Source of the DNA: Rhodoplanes sp.
Lineage (GTDB): Bacteria; Pseudomonadota; Alphaproteobacteria; Rhizobiales; Xanthobacteraceae
Direction: 5' to 3'
Assembly: GCF_013377085.1 (NCBI RefSeq)
Contig: NZ_JACAAX010000003.1
Location: 62,001-126,000 of the forward strand
DNA: 64,000 bases
Shown here: positions 8,801 through 17,505 of the stretch, one piece after another
How positions within the stretch are numbered: the stretch's first letter is position 1
Layout: every line of letters starts with the position of its first letter
Notes under the pieces: model-generated
Databases searched by the model: none
The model's input: the letters and a program-made list of their open reading frames with translations, nothing else
Told to the model about the DNA's origin: nothing
Program-made: the position numbers and the translations under genes

Positions 8801-11800
8801 CGGCGCTCGCGCAGCGGGCCAGCCGGTCGCCGACAGTCGCCGGACGCCTGGCGATCTCCGACCAGGACCGGCAGGACCTGCGCCTCGTCGCGCGACGGAC
8901 CTGGCGGTTCTTCGAGACCTTCGTGACGCCGGCCGACAACATGCTGCCGCCCGACAATTTCCAGGAGGATCCGAAGCCGGTCGTCGCGCATCGCACGTCG
9001 CCGACCAATATGGGCCTCTATCTGCTCTCCGCCGTCGCGGCCCGCGATTTCGGCTGGGCCGGCACGATCGAGACGGTCGAGCGGCTGGAGGCGACGATCG
9101 TCTCCATGCAGGCGCTGCCGCGCTTCAAGGGACACTTCTTCAACTGGTACGGGACCCTCGATCGGCAGGTGCTCGACCCGCCCTATGTCTCGTCGGTCGA
9201 CAGCGGCAATCTCGCCGGCTACCTGCTCGTGCTCGCCAACGCCTGCGAGGAATGGATCGATGCCCTCCTGGTGGCGGATGCGCGGCACGGCATGCTCGAC
9301 CATCTCCGCCTTGTGCGTGACGCCGCCGGCATTCTGCCCGCCGCGACCAGCGAGCCCGGGCGGCAACTCGGCGCCGTTCTCGACGAGATCGACACCCAAC
9401 TGAAGGGGGGACAGGCGATCGAGACGGTGTCGCCGACCCTGAAGCGACTTGCCGAGAAGGCCGGCCGCATGGCCCGCGACCTCGTGCCGGCGGGCGCCGG
9501 CGACGGCCCGTCGGATCTGGTGTTCTGGATCGACGCGTTACGCAAGACCGTGGTCGAGCACGGCCGCGACAGCCTCGGCGCAGCGGCTCCGCAGGCCCTG
9601 AACGGCCGACTGAAGGTGCTCGCCGACACGGCGCGCGCCATGGCACTGGCGATGGACTTCGCCTTCCTGGTCGACCCGGAACGCAAGCTCCTGTCGATCG
9701 GCTATTCGGTTCCCGATCGTCGGCTCGACCACGGCTGCTACGACCTGCTCGCCTCGGAGGCGCGGCTCGCCAGCCTGTTCGCGGTGGCCAAAGGGGATGT
9801 TCCGACCCGGCACTGGTTCCGCCTCGGCCGCACCGCGACGCCGCTCGGCAACGGGTCGGCGCTGATCTCCTGGTCGGGGTCGATGTTCGAGTATCTGATG
9901 CCGGCGCTGGTGATGCGGGCGCCGGCCGGCAGCCTGCTCGAGCAGACCAGCCGGCTGGTGGTCGCGCGCCAGGAGGCTTATGGACGCTCGCTCGGCATTC
10001 CGTGGGGCATCTCGGAATCGGCCTACAACGCCCGCGACGCGGAGTTCACCTACCAATATTCCAATTTCGGCGTGCCCGGGCTCGGCCTCAAGCGCGGCCT
10101 CTCCGACAATGTGGTGATCGCGCCCTATGCGACGGGGCTGGCGACCATGGTGGATCCGCAAGGGGCGCGCGCCAACTACGCGCGGCTCGCCGACATGGGC
10201 GCATGCGGCCGCTACGGTTTCTACGAGGCGCTCGATTTCACGCCGTCGCGGCTACCGGACGACGAGCGCTTCGCCATCGTGCGCACCGTCATGGCCCATC
10301 ATCAGGGCATGACCATCGTGGCGATCGCCAACACGGTCCAGGACGGCCGGATGCGCGCCCGGTTCCACCGCGAGCCGATGATCCAGGCGAGCGAGCTCTT
10401 GCTGCAGGAGCGCATGCCCCGCGACGTCGTGGTCGCGCATCCGCGTGCCGAGGAGCTCAATGCCGCGACCACGCAAGGCCGCACCGCGCCGCCGACGGTG
10501 CGCCGCGTGTCGGCGTCGGCCGGCCATGCTCCGATCACCCACCTTCTCTCCAACGGCCGCTACGCCGTGATGCTGACGGCCGCCGGGGCCGGCTACAGCC
10601 GCTGGCGCGACATCGCCGTGACGCGCTGGCGGGAGGACGCGACCTGCGACGACTGGGGGTCGTTCATCGTGTTGCGCGACACCCGCAGTGGTCATGTCTG
10701 GTCGGCCGGTGCGCAGCCGATGGGAGCTGCCGCCGACGACGAGGCGGTCGTCTTCGGCGAGGACCATGCCCAGTTCGTCCGTCACGACGGGACATTGGCG
10801 AGCATCATGGAGGTCCTGGTCTCGGGCGAGCACGACGGCGAGGTCCGCCGCGTCACGTTGACCAACAGCGGGCGCCAGCCGCGCGAGATCGAGCTCACGT
10901 CCTATGCCGAGGTGGTGCTGACGACGCCGGCCGCCGACGCCGCGCATCCGGCGTTCGCCAAGATGTTCGTCGAGACCGAGCACGTCGCCGAGTTCGGGGC
11001 TCTCGTCGCCACGCGCCGCCCGCGCTCGCACGGCGAGCCCCAGGTGTTCGCCGCCCACTTCGCCGTGGTCGAGGGCGAGATCGCCGCCGATCCGCAATAC
11101 GAGACCGACCGGGCGCGCTTCATCGGCCGCGGCCGGACCGTCGCCACGGCGGCCGGCTTCGTCGATGGCCGCCCGCTGTCGAACACGGTCGGCACCGTGC
11201 TCGATCCGATCTTCTCGCTGCGACAGCGGGTGGTGGTCCCGCCCGGCCGGATGGTGCGGGTCGCGTTCTGGACCGTGGTGGCATCCTCGCGGACCGAGCT
11301 CCTCGACCTCGTCGACAAGCTCATCGACCGCAACGCCTACGACCGCGCCAGGACGCTGGCCTGGACCCAGGCCCAGGTGCAGCTTCGCCATCTCGGCATC
11401 GATGCCGAGGAAGCGGCCGATTTCCAGGGCCTGGCGGCGCCGATCCTGTATGCCGACCGACGGTTCAGAGCGACCCCGGACGCGATGATGCGCGGGGCGG
11501 GCTCGCAGACCGGCCTGTGGCCGCTCGCCATCTCGGGCGACCTGCCGATCGTGCTGTTGCGCATCGACGATGTCGAGGACATCGCCCAGGTCCGCCAGCT
11601 CCTGCGGGCGCACGAATACTGGCGCATCAAGCGTCTCGCCGTCGACATCGTCATCGTCAACGAGCACGCCTCGTCCTATCTGCAGGATCTGCAGGTGGCG
11701 ATCGAGACCGCGGTGCGCAGCAGCCAGACCCGGCCGCGCTTCGGCGACGAGCTCGCGCAGGGGTCGGTCTATACGCTCCGGGCCGATCTGATGAGTGTCG

Positions 11801-14472
11801 AGGTTCGGGCGCTGCTCCAGTCGGTCGCCCGGGTCGTGCTGGTGGCACGTCGCGGATCGATCGCGGCCCAGCTCGCCCGTCTGCCGGTGTCGCTGCTCCG
11901 CGCCGCGCCGGCCCGCGCCCCCGCGGCGCGTGCGCGCACGCCGTCGATGCCGCTGCGGCGTTCTCCGGTCCGCTTGCCCGTCGACCTCGAGTTCTTCAAC
12001 GGCCTCGGCGGATTCGACCAGAACGGCCGCGAATATGTGACCATGCTCGAGGACGGCCGGACGACGCCGGCCCCGTGGATCAACGTGATCGCCAATCCCG
12101 GCTTCGGCTTTCACGTGGCGGCGGAGGGAACCGGCTACACCTGGGCCGAGAACAGCCGCGAGAACCAGATCACGCCGTGGTCGAACGATCCGGTGGTCGA
12201 CCCGGCCGGCGAGGCGTTCTTCATCCGTGACGAGGGGACCGGGGATCTCTGGTGCCCGACCGCCCGGCCGATCGGGGACGGCGGGACCTATGTGGCGCGC
12301 CACGGTCGGGGCTACAGCCGCTTCGAGCACCAGGCCAACGGCATCGCGTCCGACCTGCTGCAATACGTGCCGCTCGCCGATCCGATCAAGATCTCGCGGC
12401 TGACGCTGCGGAACCTCTCGGGTCAGCCGCGCCGGCTGTCGGTCACTGCCTATGCCGATTGGGTGCTCGGCGTGTCGCGGTCGGCATCGGGTCCGTTCAT
12501 CGCGACCGAGATCGACCGCGCGACCGGCGCGATCCTGGCCCGCAATCCGTGGAGCATCTCGTTTGCCGGGCGTGTCGCCTTCGCGGATCTGGCCGGCCGC
12601 CAGACCGCCTGGACAGCCGACCGGACGGAGTTTCTCGGCCGCGACGGCTCGCTCGCGGCCCCTGCCGCATTGCTCGGGCGGACGCCGCTGTCGCGCACGA
12701 CCGGCGCGGGCCTCGATCCGTGCGCCGCCCAGCAGGTCATCGTCGATCTCGCCGCGGGGGAGACCGTCGAGGTGGCCATGTTCCTCGGACAGTGCGGGTC
12801 GGCCGACGAGGTCCGGGCGCTGATCGGCCGCTATCGCGAGGCCGACCTCGACGTCGTCCTCGCCGAGGTGACGGCGCATTGGGAGACGCTGCTCGGGGCC
12901 GTCCAGGTGAAGACGCCCGACCGGGCCATGGACATCATGCTGAACGGCTGGTTGCTCTACCAGACGCTCGCGTGCCGCATCTGGGCCCGCTCGGCCTTCT
13001 ATCAGGCAAGTGGCGCCTACGGCTTTCGCGATCAGCTCCAGGACACCATGGCGCTCACCTTCGCCAAGCCCGATGCGATGCGGAGCCATCTGCTGCGCGT
13101 CGCGTCGCGGCAGTTCGTCGAAGGTGACGTCCAGCATTGGTGGCTGCCGAATACCGGGCTCGGCGTGCGCACGCGAATCTCGGACGACCGGGTCTGGCTC
13201 GCCTTCGCGACCGCCACCTATGTGACGTGGTCTCACGACACCGGCGTGCTCGACGAGATGGTGCCGTTCCTCGAGGGGCCGGTGCTCAAGCCAGGCGAGC
13301 ACGACATGCTGTTCCAGCCGATGGTCGGCGACGAGCCGGCCTCGCTGTTCGAGCACTGTGCCCGCGGCCTCGACCAGTGCATTGCGCTCACCGGCGAGCA
13401 CGGCCTGCCGCTGATCGGCAGCGGCGACTGGAACGACGGCATGAACCGTGTCGGTCAGGACGGCCGTGGCGAGAGTGTCTGGCTCGGCTGGCTGCTGGTG
13501 CGGGCGATCGGGCTGTTCGCGCCGCTGGCGAAGGACCGCGACGCCGACCGCGCCCGACGCTGGACCGCGCACGCGACCGCGGTGCGCGAGGCGATCGAGC
13601 GGGTGGCGTGGGACGGCGATTGGTATCGCCGCGCGACCTTCGACGACGGCACCTGGCTCGGCTCGAAGGACAGCGAGGAGTGCCGGATCGATTCCATCGC
13701 GCAGTCCTGGGCGGTGCTGTCGGGCGCCGCCGATCCGGTCCGCGCCGCGACCGCGATGGCCTCGCTGGAGCGCCATCTCGTCCGCCGCGAGGACGCTCTC
13801 GCGCTGCTGTTCGCGCCGCCCTTCGACCAGACGACGCACGACCCCGGCTACATCAAGGGCTATCCGCCGGGCCTGCGCGAGAACGGCGGGCAGTACAGCC
13901 ACGCCGCCATGTGGGCCATCCTGGCGTTTGCGGCGCTCGGCGAGGGCGACAAGGCGGCCGCGCTGTTTGCAATGGTCAACCCGATCAACCATGCCCGCAC
14001 GCCCGCCGCGGTCGACCGCTACAAGGTCGAGCCCTATGTGGTGGCCGGCGACGTCTATTCGGTTGCGCCGCATGTCGGGCGCGGCGGCTGGACCTGGTAC
14101 ACGGGCGCGTCCGGATGGATGTACCGGGCCGGGATCGAGGGCATTCTGGGGCTGCGCCGGGAGGGCGCCGTGCTCGTCGTCGATCCCTGCATGCCCCGTG
14201 CTTGGCCTGGGTTCGAGGCGCAGGTGATCGTGGGATCGACCCGTTACGACATCCGGGTCGAGGCGGCGCCGCAGGGCGAGGCCACGCATGCGCTGCTCGA
14301 TGGCGTGCGGATCGCCTCGGCCGGAGCCGTGCGTGTTCCTCTCGACGGGATATCCCACACGCTGCTGGTCGGTATCGATCCAAACCCGGCCACGGATGTC
14401 GCCGCGCGCCAGGACCAGAACGACGACGGCGAACGGCTCGCGCCGGCCGTCTCGCGAAAGCAGGCCGTGTAG
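5866..14472 (+). CDS. ndvB: Cyclic beta-1,2-glucan synthase (GT84-GH94)
   Basis: A 2,868-aa integral inner-membrane enzyme, close to the roughly 2,800-aa length of NdvB/ChvB/Cgs. It builds, elongates and cyclises beta-1,2-glucan from UDP-glucose for the periplasm. Hydrophobic clusters lie near residues 410-460, 815-860 and 945-985. The GT84 domain has the DAD motif at 630-632 (VITLDADTRLPRD) and a QxRW-type motif at 777-780 (QHRWMRGDW). A glucoamylase-like region follows. The C-terminal third is GH94 phosphorylase-like, with the GDWNDG catalytic motif at 2521-2524, and controls chain length. ATG 5866 follows GAAAGG; an in-frame extension to 5710 reads as non-protein. The gene stands alone. 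No exporter (NdvA/ChvA) is in the window. Confidence 0.96.
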   Translation: MTSILRRVLARRRASSPWADKAPVREELFGVERLEQHAESLAAAQSVTDRPISVLPLRRRLDDNAATLLAAYRASAAELDSGRGVVPAAEWLLDNYHLVEEQIREIREDLPAGYYRQLPKLATGPFAGYPRVFGLAWAFNAHTDSHFDPETLRRFIAAYQRVQPLTIGELWAVAITLRIVLIENLRRLSDQITAGRAARADADALANRLLATGGARSALDTDIAGRSSGPLSELFAAQLAKRLRDQDPRTTPTLGWLEERLARQGVSMDDVVRHAQQRQGASNVSVRNVITSMRLISDVDWSELFESVSLVDARLRAASAFAAMDFPTRNLYRSAIELLARGSSCTELDIADHALKAAHERTADTCDVVEAERAGDPGYHLIAEGRGALERAIGFRPPVRLRISRFNVRLGIGGYVGAILLVTAALLAGVLWVLEPGPDFGRFVLLALVGALPASAAATALVDRAITWSFGAVTLPGLGLTEGVPPSLRTLVAVPTLLTSEADLLEQVEGLEVHHLASGGDLTFALLSDGVDADREVVERDADLLAKAAAAIGELNQRYGPGPDGERFLLLHRRRVYNAGQGKWMGWERKRGKLHELNQLLRGATDTTFVAVAGQAPHVPADVRYVITLDADTRLPRDAALRLIGKMGHPLNRPKFSDAEQRVVNGYAILQPRVTPSLPVGREGSLYQRIVSGPGGMDPYAAAVSDVYQDLFGEGSYTGKGIYDVDAFERALAGRVPENAMLSHDLYEGIFARAGLASDVEVVEDFPSRYDVAAKRQHRWMRGDWQLIPWVFGHRTGLRAVPAVGRWKMLDNLRRSLLAPFTLATFGACWLLPLHAAALATFLVLAAIAVPAFLPTVFSVLPRRSGIRFRNHMGSLVADLRLAGLQALMSVTLTADQAWRAGDAIVRTLARLFATRRHLLEWTTAAQSTGRPRLGVQGFYRDMAGGTALGVAVAAGAVALAPASWPLALPFALLWLSAPALAQRASRSPTVAGRLAISDQDRQDLRLVARRTWRFFETFVTPADNMLPPDNFQEDPKPVVAHRTSPTNMGLYLLSAVAARDFGWAGTIETVERLEATIVSMQALPRFKGHFFNWYGTLDRQVLDPPYVSSVDSGNLAGYLLVLANACEEWIDALLVADARHGMLDHLRLVRDAAGILPAATSEPGRQLGAVLDEIDTQLKGGQAIETVSPTLKRLAEKAGRMARDLVPAGAGDGPSDLVFWIDALRKTVVEHGRDSLGAAAPQALNGRLKVLADTARAMALAMDFAFLVDPERKLLSIGYSVPDRRLDHGCYDLLASEARLASLFAVAKGDVPTRHWFRLGRTATPLGNGSALISWSGSMFEYLMPALVMRAPAGSLLEQTSRLVVARQEAYGRSLGIPWGISESAYNARDAEFTYQYSNFGVPGLGLKRGLSDNVVIAPYATGLATMVDPQGARANYARLADMGACGRYGFYEALDFTPSRLPDDERFAIVRTVMAHHQGMTIVAIANTVQDGRMRARFHREPMIQASELLLQERMPRDVVVAHPRAEELNAATTQGRTAPPTVRRVSASAGHAPITHLLSNGRYAVMLTAAGAGYSRWRDIAVTRWREDATCDDWGSFIVLRDTRSGHVWSAGAQPMGAAADDEAVVFGEDHAQFVRHDGTLASIMEVLVSGEHDGEVRRVTLTNSGRQPREIELTSYAEVVLTTPAADAAHPAFAKMFVETEHVAEFGALVATRRPRSHGEPQVFAAHFAVVEGEIAADPQYETDRARFIGRGRTVATAAGFVDGRPLSNTVGTVLDPIFSLRQRVVVPPGRMVRVAFWTVVASSRTELLDLVDKLIDRNAYDRARTLAWTQAQVQLRHLGIDAEEAADFQGLAAPILYADRRFRATPDAMMRGAGSQTGLWPLAISGDLPIVLLRIDDVEDIAQVRQLLRAHEYWRIKRLAVDIVIVNEHASSYLQDLQVAIETAVRSSQTRPRFGDELAQGSVYTLRADLMSVEVRALLQSVARVVLVARRGSIAAQLARLPVSLLRAAPARAPAARARTPSMPLRRSPVRLPVDLEFFNGLGGFDQNGREYVTMLEDGRTTPAPWINVIANPGFGFHVAAEGTGYTWAENSRENQITPWSNDPVVDPAGEAFFIRDEGTGDLWCPTARPIGDGGTYVARHGRGYSRFEHQANGIASDLLQYVPLADPIKISRLTLRNLSGQPRRLSVTAYADWVLGVSRSASGPFIATEIDRATGAILARNPWSISFAGRVAFADLAGRQTAWTADRTEFLGRDGSLAAPAALLGRTPLSRTTGAGLDPCAAQQVIVDLAAGETVEVAMFLGQCGSADEVRALIGRYREADLDVVLAEVTAHWETLLGAVQVKTPDRAMDIMLNGWLLYQTLACRIWARSAFYQASGAYGFRDQLQDTMALTFAKPDAMRSHLLRVASRQFVEGDVQHWWLPNTGLGVRTRISDDRVWLAFATATYVTWSHDTGVLDEMVPFLEGPVLKPGEHDMLFQPMVGDEPASLFEHCARGLDQCIALTGEHGLPLIGSGDWNDGMNRVGQDGRGESVWLGWLLVRAIGLFAPLAKDRDADRARRWTAHATAVREAIERVAWDGDWYRRATFDDGTWLGSKDSEECRIDSIAQSWAVLSGAADPVRAATAMASLERHLVRREDALALLFAPPFDQTTHDPGYIKGYPPGLRENGGQYSHAAMWAILAFAALGEGDKAAALFAMVNPINHARTPAAVDRYKVEPYVVAGDVYSVAPHVGRGGWTWYTGASGWMYRAGIEGILGLRREGAVLVVDPCMPRAWPGFEAQVIVGSTRYDIRVEAAPQGEATHALLDGVRIASAGAVRVPLDGISHTLLVGIDPNPATDVAARQDQNDDGERLAPAVSRKQAV

Positions 14473-14703
14473 CTGCACCATCTGGCCGCGCGGAATGAAA
14501 CGCCTGCCGAGGGCCGGAAGCCGCGCGCTCCGCGGCACGGCCGGGCCACTGCTGGCGCCGCGGGCGCCATCCCGCACTGCACCATAACTTTCAGATATCC
14601 CTTGGGGTGAGGTCGCTATTGGACGGCCTTCGCCCCCCGCTCCTAACGTCGGCCAACGACGAGCGCCGGACTGCGATCCGCGCGCCCCGAGCGGAGCGAG
14701 CAC

Positions 14704-15510
14704 ATGAGCATCACCGAACCCGGTACCGGGATCGTCTTCGTCGAACTCAGCCATCCCTGGGGGCATGGCACCCCGATCAATCCGGGTGACCCCGACATCC
14801 GGATCGAGCGGGCCGTCTATCACGCGGCGCACGGCGTGCTGAGCCAACGCATCACCACGATCATGCACGTGTCGACCCACGTGAACGCGCCGTTGCACCT
14901 CGTGCAGGGCGGCGCCGACGTGGCGAACATGCCGATCGACCTGTTCTTCGGCAACGGCGTCGTGCTCGACATCCCGAAGGGCCGCTGGGAGTACGTGACG
15001 GCGGCCGACCTCGCGGCCGCGACGCCGGCGGTCGAGAAGGGCGACATCGTCCTGATCGACACCGGTTGGCACAAGAAATACTCGGACAGCCAGGAGTATT
15101 TCGGCCAGGGCCCCGGGCTCGCGAAGGATGCGGCGCAGTGGCTGATCGACCGCGGCGCCCGGCTGGTCGGCGTCGACACCGCCTATGTCGATCATCCGCT
15201 GGCGACCTCGCTCGGCCTGCACCGCGGCGGCCCGCTGATGAAGCGGCTGCCCAAGCTCTACGAGACCGAGACCGGCCGCAGCGCCAAAGCCGACTTCCCG
15301 GACTGGAATCCGGCGCACAAGCTGCTGCTGAAAGCCGGCATCCCCACCATCGAGAATGTCGGCGGCGACCTCGCCGAGGTGGCGGGCAAGCGGTGCACTA
15401 TCCACGCCTATCCGTGGCGGTTCAGCCAGGGCGACGCCTGCGTCGTCCGGCTGATGGCGATGTTCGATCCGTCCGGTGCGTATCGCATCGAGTCCGGCCG
15501 AGCCAACTGA
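14704..15510 (+). CDS. Cyclase family protein (isatin hydrolase/kynurenine formamidase-like), copy 1
   Basis: A 268-aa metal-dependent hydrolase of the cyclase (PF04199) superfamily, which opens amide or lactone bonds as in kynurenine formamidase and isatin hydrolase. The metal motif HxGTHxDxPxH appears here as H55-V-S-T-H59-V-N61-A-P-L-H65, so the usual aspartate ligand is asparagine. DTAYVDHPL and the C-terminal IENVGGDL, which carries the distal Glu, are conserved. It begins a plus-strand operon. The next gene is a paralogue in exact register at the motif. The Asn suggests altered metal binding or a partner role. The substrate is unknown. Confidence 0.88.
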   Translation: MSITEPGTGIVFVELSHPWGHGTPINPGDPDIRIERAVYHAAHGVLSQRITTIMHVSTHVNAPLHLVQGGADVANMPIDLFFGNGVVLDIPKGRWEYVTAADLAAATPAVEKGDIVLIDTGWHKKYSDSQEYFGQGPGLAKDAAQWLIDRGARLVGVDTAYVDHPLATSLGLHRGGPLMKRLPKLYETETGRSAKADFPDWNPAHKLLLKAGIPTIENVGGDLAEVAGKRCTIHAYPWRFSQGDACVVRLMAMFDPSGAYRIESGRAN

Positions 15511-15552
15511 CCTGCGACGGTCGACCCACACGAGAACACGGACGACATCACC

Positions 15553-16353
15553 ATGGGCGAGATCATCGGAGCCAACGGGCTGCGCTACTACGAGCTCAGC
15601 AACGTCTACGGGCACGGCGTGCCGCAATGGCCCTCCGCCGCGAACCTGAACGTCAGGGTTCACAAGTTCCACGCCAACGACGGCATCTTCGTGCAGCAGA
15701 TCGAATCGATCATGCACCGCAGCACCCACATGGATGCGCAACTGCACGTCACCGAGAACGGCAAGTCGCTGACCGGCTACGACACCTGGCGGTTCTTCGG
15801 AACCGGCGTCGTGGTGTCGATCCCGAAGGGCAAGTGGGAGGTCATCACGCCGGACGACCTCGAGAAGGCGAACCCGAAGATCCAGCGCGGCGACATCCTG
15901 ATCATCAACACCGGCTCGCACCACAAGCTCGGCGACAACGACGACTACTTCGCCTACTCGCCCGGCCTCTACAAGGAGGCGGCCGAGTGGATCGTCGAGC
16001 GCGGCGTCAAGATGCTGGGCATCGACGTGCAGGCGCTCGACCACCCGCTCGGCACCAAGCTGGCCGACCACGGGCTCGGGCCGTCGCATCCGCATCTCGA
16101 CGGGGAGTACAAGGCGCTCACCGGCCGCCACATCCTCGAGGACTTTCCGCACTGGGAGCCTGCCCACAAGATCATGATGGGGGCCGGCATCCCGGGCATC
16201 GAGAACATCGGCGGCGACGTCGATCTCGTCACCGGCAAGCGTTGCACCATCATGGCGTTCCCCTGGCGCTGGCACACCGGCGAAGGCTGCGTGGTCCGGG
16301 TCGTCGCCGTGCTCGATCCCGAGCAGAAATTCCGCATCCCGACGGGGGCCTGA
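15553..16353 (+). CDS. Cyclase family protein (isatin hydrolase/kynurenine formamidase-like), copy 2
   Basis: A 266-aa paralogue of the preceding protein with the canonical ligand set H55, H59 and D61 in HRSTHMDAQLH. The Pro usual after the motif is Gln63. Other conserved pieces are DIQ-like VQALDHPL and IENIGGDVDL, which should supply the second histidine/glutamate side of the metal site. It is expected to hydrolyse a cyclic amide, lactone or N-acyl bond. The start ATG 15553 is 42 bp after copy 1, and the next gene begins 1 bp after its stop. The two proteins could form a hetero-oligomer, but that is inference. Confidence 0.9.
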   Translation: MGEIIGANGLRYYELSNVYGHGVPQWPSAANLNVRVHKFHANDGIFVQQIESIMHRSTHMDAQLHVTENGKSLTGYDTWRFFGTGVVVSIPKGKWEVITPDDLEKANPKIQRGDILIINTGSHHKLGDNDDYFAYSPGLYKEAAEWIVERGVKMLGIDVQALDHPLGTKLADHGLGPSHPHLDGEYKALTGRHILEDFPHWEPAHKIMMGAGIPGIENIGGDVDLVTGKRCTIMAFPWRWHTGEGCVVRVVAVLDPEQKFRIPTGA

Positions 16354-16354
16354 C

Positions 16355-16696
16355 ATGCAGCTCACCCGCTTCGCCGAGGCGAAGCCCTACGAGGCCAAGC
16401 GCCATCACGCCATGGTGGCGCTGCAACTCCAGGGCGGCGCCGCCAGCGACACCGAGGCGTTCACCTGCGGGCTCTCGCATTTCCTGCCCGGCGGCGGCGC
16501 CGAGATGTCGGCCTCGGCCTCCGAGAAGGTCTACATCGTGGTCAGCGGCGAGGTGACGGTGCTCACCGACGCGGGAGCGGTGACGCTCGGCCCGCTCGAC
16601 TCGTGCCACCTCGCCCCCGGCGAGGCGCGCGCCATCGAGAACCGCGGCAATGCGGTGGCCAGCATGCTGGTCATCCTGTCGAAGACCAAAGGGTGA
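16355..16696 (+). CDS. Cupin-domain protein
   Basis: A 113-aa single-domain cupin. Beta-strand motifs include GLSHFLPGGGAEMSASASEKVYIVVSGEVTV in two pieces (residues about 38-67) and a second half ending CHLAPGEARAIENRG. The typical G(X)5HXH(X)3,4E metal motif is degenerate: only the Glu of SEKVYIVVSGE and one His near residue 87 remain. It may therefore bind ligand without metal or act as an isomerase. It starts 1 bp after the second cyclase, so it belongs to the same operon. Confidence 0.82.
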   Translation: MQLTRFAEAKPYEAKRHHAMVALQLQGGAASDTEAFTCGLSHFLPGGGAEMSASASEKVYIVVSGEVTVLTDAGAVTLGPLDSCHLAPGEARAIENRGNAVASMLVILSKTKG

Positions 16697-16701
16697 CGGC
16701 G

Positions 16702-17505
16702 ATGATTTCCGAACCGCTCCGCAATCCGCTGTCGCTGTTCGACGTGCGCGGCAAGTCTGCGATTGTCACCGGCGCCTCCGGCGCGTTCGGGCGCGCCACC
16801 GCCCTGATGCTGGCCTCGCTGGGCGCCACCCTCACGCTCGCCGGCGGCTCCGCCAAGGAACTCGCCGAGGTCGCCGCCGAGGTCGAGAGCCTGGGCGGAC
16901 GCTGCATCACGGTGCCGCGCCGGCCCGACAGTCTCGAGGACGCGCAGGCGATGGTCGACGCGGCCCTCGCCGCGTATGGGCGCCTCGACCAGCTCGTGGT
17001 CGCGTCCGGCTACAACAAGGCCGGGTTCATCCACGAGATGAAGTACGAGGACTGGCAGGCCGTGATGGACGCCAATGTCCGCGGCGCCTGGTTCATGGCC
17101 AAGGCGGTCGGCGCCCACTTCATCGCCAACCAGGTGAAGGGCAAGGTGCTGCTGATGTCCTCGGTGCGCGGCCGCCACGGCAACGTCTCGGGCTACACGG
17201 CCTATTGCACCTCGAAGGGCGCCACCGACGCGCTGACCCGCGTGCTCGCCACCGAATGGGCGAAGCACGGCATCACGGTCAACGCCATCGCCCCGACCGT
17301 CTTCCGCTCCAAGCTCACGGCCTGGATGTTCGGCGACGACGAACTCGGGCAGGCGACCAAGAAGCGGTCGCTGTCGCGCATTCCGCTCGGGCGGCTCGGC
17401 GAGGCCGAGGATCTGATCGGCATGGCGCTCTACCTGCTTTCGCCGGCGTCCGACTTCTGCACGGGACAGGTGATGTATGTCGACGGAGGCTACACGGCCG
17501 GCTGA
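16702..17505 (+). CDS. SDR family oxidoreductase
   Basis: A 267-aa classical short-chain dehydrogenase/reductase. The nucleotide loop is TGASGAFGRA (TGxxxGxG), the NNAG-equivalent region is diverged (VVASGYNKAG), and the active site is Ser in LLMSSVRGRHG with YCTSK as the YxxxK pair. The C-terminal GQVMYVDGGYTAG is typical. It should oxidise or reduce an alcohol/keto group with NAD(P)(H). The start ATG 16702 follows the cupin stop by 5 bp. The 3' end overlaps the next gene by 29 bp in a different frame, implying translational coupling. Confidence 0.92.
   Translation: MISEPLRNPLSLFDVRGKSAIVTGASGAFGRATALMLASLGATLTLAGGSAKELAEVAAEVESLGGRCITVPRRPDSLEDAQAMVDAALAAYGRLDQLVVASGYNKAGFIHEMKYEDWQAVMDANVRGAWFMAKAVGAHFIANQVKGKVLLMSSVRGRHGNVSGYTAYCTSKGATDALTRVLATEWAKHGITVNAIAPTVFRSKLTAWMFGDDELGQATKKRSLSRIPLGRLGEAEDLIGMALYLLSPASDFCTGQVMYVDGGYTAG

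Noticed and set aside
5242-9399. A 1,385-codon minus-strand open frame opposite the glucan synthase N-terminal half
   Set aside because: Same cause. The plus strand has matching GT84 motifs, while the minus translation resembles nothing.
14553-14569. TGGCGC/GCGCCA hairpin after the glucan synthase as a terminator
   Set aside because: The stem is good but no T run follows, and such GC dyads are frequent in this composition.
10252-16365. A 2,037-codon open frame on the minus strand
   Set aside because: It is antisense to the glucan synthase and cyclase genes. Its translation is arginine/histidine-rich without family motifs, and it results from high GC at third codon positions.
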